From assembly GCA_003864495.1 (NCBI GenBank), contig ML133428.1, positions 1,302,001 to 1,366,000 of the forward strand: a DNA stretch of 64,000 nucleotides. Reading direction: 5' to 3'. The notes beneath the pieces are model-generated. The model saw only the letters and a program-made list of their open reading frames with translations. It did no database searches and was not told where the DNA came from. A program made the translations under genes and the position numbers. How positions within the stretch are numbered: the stretch's first letter is position 1; each line of letters opens with the position of its first letter. Of this stretch, positions 37,824 through 48,100 are shown piece by piece. Source of the stretch: Nemopilema nomurai. Its lineage: Eukaryota; Cnidaria; Scyphozoa; Rhizostomeae; Rhizostomatidae.

Positions 37824-37931
37824 ATTTTCCTCAGTCATTTGCCTGAATTTCAGAAGATCCAAAAGTATTTCAGAGATTTTGAGAGGGTTATGGGCGTAGT
37901 CCTTTATACCAAGGAAACCTGGCTCAACGAC
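37824..37931 (-). CDS. Possible orphan exon, unidentified
   Basis: On the minus strand an acceptor (GATAAACAG) and a donor (GTAAGC) bound 108 nt, a multiple of three, reading VVEPGFLGIKDYAHNPLK and then a Leu-rich helix-like segment. The frame stays open on both sides (37773-37979). It vaguely resembles the C-terminal region of TatD-type hydrolases, but no partner exon or catalytic motif is visible. I do not assign a function. Confidence 0.2.
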
Positions 37932-38271
37932 CTGTTTATCGCCACGATGAAACAAAGGTAAAGTTTGGAGTTGATCCATAACAACAGTTTTGTCTGATTG
38001 TCGACTGAGAATTTCAGAGTGCTTCTCAGAAAACCAAAGTCAGGAATGTGCGCTAGTCATATATATATTCTCAGAAGTGTTGACGCTTTTTAGGAAGTAT
38101 AACCTCCATTCCGTGGGATTCTGTTGCAACATAAACGTGACAAAGTATTTTTATCACAAAGGGGAATACCCTTTGCTCAGTTCGATGAATATATGTCCCA
38201 TCGTTGCTCAAAATTTTATTAGTCGAGCAGTGTAACGTAAGGGACAACGCTGCGTTACATAAACAATAATA

Positions 38272-41200
38272 ATGGGCGGATTTGATAGAGCCGGAGGGCT
38301 TTTAGATTGGGTAAATTGGTATTATGACAAGTTGAAGGTGACAAATATGGACGAAGCCAAAGCCAATGTATTGCCTATCGTCCAGGATATAATTTCCGAA
38401 GTCTACAGAATTGACCCAAGGTTTGAGATGACATGCGAGGCAAGAGGCAGTGTTTATGAGAAGCTTAAAGTCGGTGGTGCTGATGAATTTGATTTTGATT
38501 TGAAACTCAAAAAGCTGGAAATGGAGCAATTGTCAAGGCTATACGAGGGTGGTAAGAATAATAAGAAGCCATTTTTGCGCATCGGTAGCAATGTTCTTAA
38601 GGAGTGCACACTCTTTTTAAAGTAGAAGCAATGTTTGAAGCTTCATCGGCCCGATTCAAGGTAGAACCGTAGTAATATTTCTACACATATCAGGCGCGCA
38701 ACCAGGAATTTCAGAGGGCAGGGGTCCAAGACACAAAAAGGGCACAATGGAAATTTTACTCCTTTATTACCTGACTTCTACTTTTATATTAAGAAGCAGA
38801 AAAAAATGTTACAAAAATATTCCTGAAATTTTTCACTGCCTTTTAACGTCGAAAGATACTAAACATTTCTACTAGCATAATTCGAATGAAAAGCCTCATT
38901 GCAATTCAATGCGGATATACTGAACTACAGAAGTTACTTCATTTAAAAAAAAATCAGATAAATTGTAAATGATTGCTTGACTTAATTCTTTACTCCATCA
39001 TCACTTTAAGATTTTTGTTTCCAGGTAAAGTATTCGAACTGACAAAAAAGCAACCAAAATGAAATGAAAGCTACGTAACTCTATTTATCTGATTATTTTC
39101 CATACTCAAATCAGTGTCACTCAAAAAGGATAGATGAAGAAAACATTCGCCTGGGTTGCTGCTTTATAAATGCGTCTACAACAGCATCAGATGTTGGCAG
39201 CAAGTCGGACCGCATTTGTATTAGATTCAAGTCACTTTCACGTTGTGACGTCATTGTACTGCGATAGGCTGTCTTCAATCGTCTGACTCCAGAAGCTGCT
39301 CTCTCTGCTTCGCAGGAACCTATGGGTGAAATGCAGCCTATCACAAGCAATCTTCGTATTGAAGGGAAAATGTCCCGGTCAGCAACACGGAGAGCGTCTA
39401 GTAGACTGTCTGGTGGCTCGGCAACAACATAAGCCTGTTCACCGTCACATCTCAACCGTGATTTTTCTGGATTTCTCTTTCTCTTGTCATGCATATATTG
39501 TAGCGCTTTCCTTTGCTCTTTCTGTCGTCTTTTTTCTTCAATCTCAGTGGACTTCTCTTTTCTGACCGCCATCTCTTTTTCCCAGTGCCTTTTCCATCTT
39601 AGGAGCTCACTTTTAAAATGTAATCCATCATCTTCCATATCCAAAGAGAACTTGCTCTTTAAAATTTGAACGGCCTCAAGAACATCGAATTCTTTGCTTA
39701 GCATTACAGATGGTAGAAGGTTGAACAGTTCCACCTGATTTCTGTCTGCGAGCCTTGACCTAAGCTGACTTGTAATGCTGTCAAGGAATGGAACTGCTAC
39801 AGAGCGACGAAAATATTCTTCTATGTCATCACTTTCGACGTTATCGCGGAATCTGCTCCAACATCTTGTAGTTCTGGGCTTGTTTGGCTGAACACCAACT
39901 GATTGTGCCATCTTCACTGCTTGCTCATACCAGTCTGCGAATTCTTTCTCTATATTCGCTCGTTTCATGGAAAGGTCCTCTATGACACTGTCAATCATAT
40001 GGTAGGCTTGAAAGATGTCTTGGTTTCTTCCTTGTAACTTTTTTACAAGTTGTCTTAGAGGCTCCATCCCGTTCATTGTCGAAATAAATGAAACTATATG
40101 TGCAAATGAACTGCACGAAGAATACAAGCCTTGTGCCTTTGATTTGGTTTCGGAGTCCCAGGACCATTCTTCTTCAAAATCGGTGCGTAATGCGTCATAG
40201 AACTCGCTGTATAGTTGGGGCTTGAAGATAGACTCCATAACTGCAACATTGGCACGATAGAGCAGATAATATGACTCGAATGCACGATGACGTTCGCCCC
40301 AACGAGTGCGTGCCAGACTGACTATATTCTTCCTCTGTACTTCTGTGTGGCCCATTTCTTCGCCGTAATAATTTAAGAATTTTTCAAAGTACCACTTTCT
40401 TTTTGGAGAGAATTCATAGAACAGGTAAACTGATGAAATGACATCCATCATGTTACTGATGCTTCGATTCTTACATGCAGCAACAATTGCAAGATTAATG
40501 ACATGACTCCGACAGTGCGTATATGCTGCATTTGGGGCCTCTTTCCGGACTTCAGCTTGTGCACCGCACCTATCACTAGACATTGCCGCAGCTCCATCAT
40601 AAGCTTTCCTCTGCAATCAGCCATAACAAGTTCGTTGCTTCTTAATATTTCTATGATATTCTGTCCCAGGTTTTTTCCAGAAGTGCGTCCTTTCATGTGC
40701 ATGGACTGGAAAAACGTTTCCTCAACTTTCGGCTCACCATTAATTGAGTTGAGAAAACGGAGACAAACGAGTAAAACTTCTTTGTTTGCAAATCTTTCTG
40801 TGACCTCATCTCCAATTACCGCATAAAAATTTTCGATTGATATCATATCCTTTATCTGGTTCTTTATAACGAAAGCTGCATTGGCAATAATGTCATTTTG
40901 GGTCTTCCATGATAACATCTTTGCATTTCGCTGACCGTTTTTCAAATGTTCTTTTACAATGGGGTCATATTTTGCAATCAGCTCCATTATCGCAAGAAAG
41001 TTTCCTCTGTTTTCTGTACTTTCGTCCATGTCATTCACTTTTGTATCCCTGTGCCCTCTCAGTGAGAGCCCTTGTTTGGCACAAAGCAAGACTGCATCCA
41101 CTATTGCTTCTAGTATGTGCTTGTTTCGCTGATAGTACTGCTCTGAAACTTTGTCAGCCTCAACACTGTTTTCTGGATGCATGAATGTCCTCATGAAATC

Positions 41201-44200
41201 GGAACCTTGGGCAACTGCAGCTTTGTGGTAGTCGGTCTCTGCATGAGCTTTGATCAGTTCTGATCTCTGTAGCTTTTGGAATGCCGAAGCAACAAATGCC
41301 CCTCTTTGGGCCTTCTTGTGAGGTTTGTCAAACAAGACACACAGTTTGCACAATCCTCCGTTCAATTCCGGACTGTAAACATGCCATGACCTCTCCTCTA
41401 ACCAAGAATGTTGATAAAATAGCGTTTTCTCTTTCCCATTCTTACTTATCTTCAATGAAAAGAGTTTTTCAGTAGCACTTGGCTTAAAATGATATTTCAG
41501 ATAGTTGTACTTGTCTTCATCCGTTAGGTCAGTCAATGGCCTTTTACCAAGTACAACATCTGCTAAATCATAAGCCCGCTTTATTTCTTGCTGCTGATTA
41601 AAACTGCCCCCTTCAACAACACGTTCCCCGACTTCAGTCGATTGGCTGTCTTCGCTGCTGCTGATGCTTTTGTCATTGTCCTCGCTGCAGTTCTTTTCAT
41701 TTTCATTTATTTCTTTCCTTTGTGCTTCTTGGTCTATACCACTACTTTCGCCAAAAGACTCTGCCACAGAAACGGATGTTGCATTTCTCGACTCTTCTGG
41801 ATCTTTGCGGGGTGTTTTGAAGAAAGAAAGTTTGATCTGTTCCTTGTCTTCCGCAGCTCGCTTGAGTGCCATCTTTTTGTGCTTCAAAACTCTTTCTTTT
41901 CTAGGCATGGCTTACTATTAAATAAACTTCAAGAATACAGGTGGAACGTCGTTTTGTATGATACAAATCAAGCATAGGCCAAGACAGAATCTCTTTATTC
42001 AGTTACGTACTACTTGGTCGCAAAATAATTTGATAAGAAACGGAAAAGGCAGTTGTGATCGACTCTCATTGTATAACGGAAATGAAATAATAACTTGAAA
42101 TTTAAATTGAATGAATGCCATGTCGACCATTTATCAGGAGAAGCTATTGTCTTGAAATGCATATCCGGAATGTGTCAGTAATGGCCATCCCTCTTAGCTT
42201 GATAACAAAAAAGTTAAATCAGATCATTTCCAAACGGAGATTTTAGCAATTTTCCAAGAAAAAGGGCACTTTTCCTCTGTTGTGAAAAAGGGCAGGGGTC
42301 TGGACCCCCAGGACCCCCCCCCCCCGTAGTTGCGCGCCTGTCATATATAATTATGTATATTAATAAATTGTTGATAGTGTTTTTAGCTAAAGGAGTATTA
42401 ACTGGCCAACGACGAGGCTGGATTTGGTCAGCGTTGCTCTCAAGAGAAAGAAACCTTTCTTCCATACTCAATATTTTTATTCTTACATTTTTTGAAGTCC
42501 CGTATTCTGCATTTCTATTTTTTCATTTTAGTTGTTTTAGTTTCTATCCTTTTGTTTTATTTTTTATTACTATTTGTTTTTCAACTTTAAGCTAAATTTC
42601 AAGAGTGGATAGGATCTTTACCTTAGGTCTACTATTTACACTGTTCCGCTGCAATAAAGGTATTGCAGATGTGATTGACATTGAGTCTTGAATCCGAATC
42701 AAATGGAGAGGTCTTCCAAATATAAGACACTGACCTATTTCTTCTTGGAAGCAGTTGTCCTTTACGCAGTAAAAAGGTGTCTTGCAGAACTCTAAGCAGA
42801 GCAAAAGTTTGCTAACTCTAGGGCTGTTCGTGTAAAACCAATATATATTGATTTTTCATTTTCATTGCAGAGTTCACAGTATTTAACACACCAGGGTGGG
42901 ACGAGTTTAAAGACCGAAATAACGAGAAGATCTTGACAAAAAAACTAATCTTGAAGTTTGCGGAGTACGTTCATGATGCCTGTCAGAAGATTCAGGCAAG
43001 GAGGCAATGCGGAACCTTCAGGTAAGTTGTTTCACGAGAGTTGAATATGGCTTCTAGCGCCCATCGCTTAAGTCTCTACTTGTAGTATCTAATTCTATAT
43101 TTACATTTCCCAACTAAATTTTCACATTTGGTAAAAAATTGTGTGACCTTGATTTGATTTCAGAAGCCCTTAGCATGAAGCTTACTTTGAAAATTCCTCC
43201 CTGCCCAGCCCCCCTTTATATACTTTCTTGCGCACAAAGTCATATGATCAGGCATGTTCAGCTCAGGCCCGTTTGACGTCACTGACAGCCGTGTTTGCAT
43301 TGTGCAGGAACAGTAAGTCAGACTGACCAAGGGTTATGCCACATAATTTTGAAATACGTCTTAGGCTGCAGTTGTCAAAAACCCCTAATAAAATCATGAA
43401 TTCCTCACAAGACATATCATTAGCAATTTTCAATAAACCCTTATAAAAAGAGCCTGATCAAGTGGTACGCAAGGCATCGCTTTGAAAAGATTTTTATGAA
43501 AACTCCAAACTTTTGAAAAGGTGTGAAAGACAACGAAGCAAGTACACCTACTTTTACGAACAAAGCAACTTAAAATCGAGACTTTGTACCAGAAAAGCAG
43601 AGAGCATGGCAGGGCCGGATCAAGACACTCTCAACTTTCTCAATTGAGAATGTCAGATTCTCCCAGTTTCATTATTTTAATTAAAATGCTACAAGTGATG
43701 GGTGAGCTGAGGTATTAATTTCTACACTATCGTCGTTTTTGGTATATCTTACTCCGTTCTAGCACGGTTAGCAAGGGGCTACCTTTCAGAAAGAAGAAAA
43801 ACTAACAGAGCTGTATGTTATTTAGAATTTGAAGTAAATTTTGTGAAACTTTTTTATATTGTCATTAATTTCTTCCCTTTGATTCAGGTTAACCACGAAG
43901 TTGAATCATCCCGCAATAACAGTGAAGATGGAAATTGGTGACAAAACATACGATGTTGACCTAGCCATTGTCATTGAAGTACAAAATTGGCCAGAAAACC
44001 TTACTCAGGGTTGGGAAACGCGAAGGAAGCACGGTACTTTCGTTTATGTAGCATTATTACTGTTATGTTTCCACAATTGTTGAGAATTCGTTCATTTGAA
44101 TCGTTGCTCAAGTTCTAACATAACGGTATTCAGTATTAATTGTTTATAATGTGCGTTTACAGGTTTTCCATCCGACGATTGTGTGAGCAAGATCAAAGCA

Positions 44201-44698
44201 GGGCCGATATGTCTCGTTGCTAAGCCCCCCAAGTTTGATGTATGTAAATGTGGATCCCTGTGTTGCTGTGAATGTAAAGATACTTTGTGGCGCCTTTCCT
44301 TCAGTCATGCCGAAAAACAACTTGCTTTGGACCCCAACTCTGTTGTCCCTAACTCTTGCAGACGACCTGCTCTCAGAGTCCTGAAAGGCTTCAAGGAAGA
44401 ATACAGTTGGCCCTTTTTGAGATCCTACCATTTGAAAACCCTGCTGTTCTATGAATTTGAGTCACACAAGCCCTCGGAGTGGGCTAGAGAGAAGCTTGGG
44501 GAGAGGGTTCATTCAGCACTGCTGCGTTTGAGAGATTTCGTGACGACACGTCACTGCCCGCACTACTTTTTGCCGGAAGTCAATTTGTTCAAATTAATGT
44601 CTCCGGCCCATAAAGAAGAATTGCTGAAGCATATCAATAATTTGTTGGGAGAACTCCTGAGCACCATGAGGAAACTGGATCAAAAGATTGGTAACTAA
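38272..44698 (+). CDS. cGAS-like receptor (cGLR), Mab-21/CD-NTase-fold nucleotidyltransferase
   Basis: Exons 38272-38584, 42871-43021, 43888-44033 and 44163-44698 join in phases 1, 2, 1 to give 381 residues. Residues 59-60 (GS in CEARGSVYEKL) and 72-76 (EFDFD) form the G-S-x(n)-E-x-D nucleotidyltransferase motif, and D179 in YDVDLAIVIEV is the third catalytic acid, matching E225, D227 and D319 of human cGAS. Later come WRLSFSHAEKQL (246-257), SYHLKTLLFYEFE and CPHYFLPEVNLF, the Mab-21 C-lobe signature. With all three acids kept, the enzyme is probably active in making a cyclic dinucleotide that signals through STING. There is no cysteine cluster after WRLSFSH, where human cGAS has its zinc thumb. 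Instead Cys 231, 233, 237, 238, 239 and 241 lie just before it. The gene is divergent from ALG13. The triggering ligand and product are not predictable from sequence. Confidence 0.92.
38691..42340 (-). mobile_element. hAT-superfamily transposon, nearly complete, in intron 1 of the cGAS-like gene
   Basis: The left end CAGGCGCGCAACCA and the right end, reverse-complemented CAGGCGCGCAACTA, are matching inverted repeats. The 8-bp flanks ACACATAT and TCATATAT agree at six of eight positions, as expected for an old hAT target duplication. The 3650-bp element carries a long transposase on the minus strand and fills most of the 4286-bp intron. A poly-C tract sits near its right end. Confidence 0.88.
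39117..41908 (-). pseudogene. ZMYM/DUF4371-type hAT transposase with one frameshift
   Basis: Two overlapping frames, 40448-41908 and 39117-40616, together form a transposase of about 910 residues. The first begins MPRKERVLKHKK, has a TTF-type zinc-finger region (LCKLCVLFDKP, then HAETDYHKAA) and the DUF4371-like segment (YAVIGDEVTERFANKE). The second starts at AYDGAAAMSSD, continues HCRSHVINLAIVAACK, and ends with the hAT dimerisation signature IGSCEAERAASGVRRLK. The switch lies near 40605-40620, where CRG should be followed by QAYDGA, so a single-base change separates the halves. Otherwise the frame is clean, suggesting fairly recent activity. The function was DNA transposition and this copy is probably inactive. 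Confidence 0.88.
43350..43490. repeat. Dispersed repeat, copy 2
   Basis: Matches the segment at 35535-35690: AATACGTCTTAGGCTGCAG, ATCATGAATTCCTCACAAG, TTAGCAATTTTCAATAAACC and TGATCAAGTGG align in the same order. It lies in intron 2 of the cGAS-like gene. Confidence 0.6.
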
Positions 44699-45188
44699 GA
44701 ATATCTCTTTAACACTTGAAATTATTTGGTAACCACATGCAGTTTGACTTATAATATTGCTTTCAGCCCTACAACAAATTAATAGAAGTAATTTCACTGT
44801 CTTGTTAATAAAAACGATCAAGGCCACCAAGTAAGACTTTTTGTCTCAAAGTCTAAACGGACACAACTTCCAGGGGACCAAGGAATCAGCGATGATACCT
44901 TTATGGGGCCTGCCTATTGAGCTAAGTTATATTAAGGACTTGGTTTTTTTGTTGATTCAAAAAAGTAAAAAACGAAGTATGAAGCTTTGTATATGAGACT
45001 AGACTACGAAATGAACGGAATATAACTTTTGATCCTCTTGCGCCGTTCCCCTTGATCGCTTAAAGTGCGATTTTTCAAGTTCATACTACTCTTATTGTGC
45101 TCTCGTTCCGTCTGCTTACCTGCCATTGCTCTCACGTCTTTTCCAAGGCAATCTTTTTCAAAGCAAGAAATTAACACTTTTCTTTCAG

Positions 45189-48100
45189 ACTTCTATCTAC
45201 GTCGCACCAATGGAAAGCTCCAGCAGTTGTCACTAAAGGGTACAGACTTGATTGAAACATTAGAGCAAAAAGCCGCAGATATTGAGGGTGAGACGACATA
45301 TTGCTTATAGATGTAGTAACTTTGCACTCATAACTGATATACTCAATATGGAAGACCCATTAAGAAGTATCACGTTATGGTAGCGGGACCAGACGCATCT
45401 GAACGCCCAGTATAGAAGGTCTGTTCCCAGTGCACCAGGTCCTTTAATCAGATGTGCACCAGGTCCTTTCATCAGATGTACACCAGGTCCTTACATCACA
45501 TGTGCACCAGGTCCTTTCATTAGATGTACACCATGTCCTTTCATCAGATGTGCACCAGGTCCTTTCATCAGACGTGCACCATGTCCTTTCATCAGATGTG
45601 CACCAGGTCCTTTCATCAGACGTGCACCAGGTCCTTTCATCAGATGTACACCAAGTCCTTTTATCAGATGTGCACCAGGTCCTTTCATCAGACGTGCACC
45701 AGGTCCTTTCATCAGATGTACACCAAGTCCTTTCATCAGACGTGCACCATGTCCTTTCATCAGATGTACACCAGGTCCTTTCATTAGATGTACACCATGT
45801 CCTTTCATCAGATGTGCACCAGGTCCTTTCATTAGATGTACACCATGTCCTTTCATCAGATGTGCACCAGGTCCTTTCATCAGACGTGCACCAGGTCCTT
45901 TCATCAGATGTGCACTATGTCCTTTCATCAGATGTGCACCAGGTCCTTTCATCAGATGTACACCAGGTCCTTTCATCACATGTGCACCAGGTCCTTTCAT
46001 TAGATGTACACCATGTCCTTTCATCAGATGTGCACCAGGTCCTTTCATCAGACGTGCACCAGGTCCTTTCATCACATGTGCACCAGGTCCTTTCATCAGA
46101 TGTACACCAAGTCCTTTCATCAGACGTGCACCAGGTCCTTTCATCAGATGTGCACCAGGTCCTTTCATCACATGTGCACCAGGTCCTTTCATCAGATGTG
46201 CACCAACCAACTTGGGCATGCACACGCACAAGGTAACCTAGAAATAATTAACAAATTATTAACATTATCAATTACGAAATATACAATAGACTGCTACTAT
46301 TGTCAAACCAAATGTTGCCTGTAGGCTTTTGATTATACATCTAGAGTGACTGTTCAACGGAATTGTTAAAAAGTTAAAAGTTTATTACCCTGGGTAACAG
46401 AACCACTATTTTTTGATACATAATGAGTCTGGTACCCAGGGTAAAACTTAATGTGAGAGGGCAGAGCAAGCTGTCATAAGCTATCATCACAAAAGAAGAC
46501 TGGCCATGCATCAGATTGTCCGGTGCATATTGCCTCCTTTTCATTCTGGCTAAACACATCTGAACAAGCATGAACACATCTGGGCGCATCTGAGCTAATT
46601 GGAATTTCCCATCCTAGAGTGTTTTGATGAGGGATGAGCAGTTTCATAAAGATGGGAATGCGGGAAGGACTGTTATGAACATCACGTGACGAATTTCCCG
46701 CCACAACATAACTGGTCATTTTGCAGAAATTTATGCAACATTACATTTACAAGCAGTTTACATTCATTATTGATAAATCTGCATTCAAAAAGTTTTTTGA
46801 CTTGGACTTGATATTACATGGATAGAGAAAGGTTTTTTAGGGACTTAATACACCATCGTTTATTAGTCTTTAAATTAGCTCAATCAATTTAAGAGACATG
46901 TAAGAAATTTTTGCCAGCAAGATGCCTACAAGCACCGGATATTAGATTCCTATAAAAGCCATCACTCGTGTGAAGGAAGAACATTTGGCGCAAAATTTAG
47001 TGGCATGAATCCTTTTAATGTCGTGAAGTTCCAATGCGTTGGCTGCGAACAAGCTTACTGAAGCGCCCAATTTCTCTAAATGTACATTTGATCGTTAAGA
47101 TTCCCCGAAAGCATGGAGGCAGGCTTGCGCGGGCGTTCGCTACTTGTTTTTCCCTGTTAACCTGATTATTGTTAGGGTATTTCAATCGTAAGCTCTGCTT
47201 TGAGCGACGTTGCAAACAAACAGTGGAGTAGCTATTCAAGGTACTCATCCAGTTCATACCCCGAGATTTCAGGGTAAAATATTTTCCAAAGTAACCTTTT
47301 TCACTCAATTCAAAACGTAGTCACTACACTTAAATCTCATGAGAGATCCTTTTTAAACTTATTTCAGCAACTTCAGTGGTTGTTTCCTGCAGTAATTTCT
47401 GAGTGTTTATACGTGTTCACTATTGTTTTCTTTTGACTCCTTTGTAGGGCTACAAAAGTCGCAGTTTTACTTGTCATTTCAGTCTCGAAAAATCGAAACT
47501 GGAACGATAGAGTCGAATGGAATAACAAGTGGTAAGAGCCTTTAAGATGCTTTATTTCAAAGATGATATATTCCAAACTAGTCTATGCAACAAGAGCCCT
47601 AAATCAACTGCTTGATCTTTTAAAGCAGATTACTTTTTTCCAAGAATAGGTGGTATACTTTATTTTGTCTTGTGCTTGAAATGGATTCGTAATCGTTCAC
47701 GATTAAGTGTTTCAGGCAAAAAGCAAAATTTGCCCCCTGATTTGTTCTTCCACTTTGAATGGTGGTGAATCATTTCTCGGGAAACAAGGATTGTTTCCTA
47801 CGGAAGAAATTGCTCTCGCGGTAAAAAGGGCATGGCTAAAGAATTTTCCGTCACCCCCACTTTTTAAAAGCTGGAGCCGCCCATATCTAAGCTAGCAATA
47901 ACAGTTAATTGGCTTACTTCCATAATCAGCAATTAGCAAAACTGCACGTTCCTACCAAAAAGAATAGAGTCGAATACGCAGTTTGTCTCTCTCAAATCAA
48001 CCATAATTGATCCCAAGTAAACACTCGCTTACACAAGTTTACCCAAAAAGAGGGAAGTAGGAAGACATACTGTTTCTCTCTCTCTCTCTTGTTCATAGCT

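Noticed and set aside
45454..46236. Long plus-strand frame of HQVLSSDV repeats and matching minus-strand frames as proteins
   Set aside because: They arise from a stop-poor 24-bp satellite; five frames are open at once and no start or splice context favours one.
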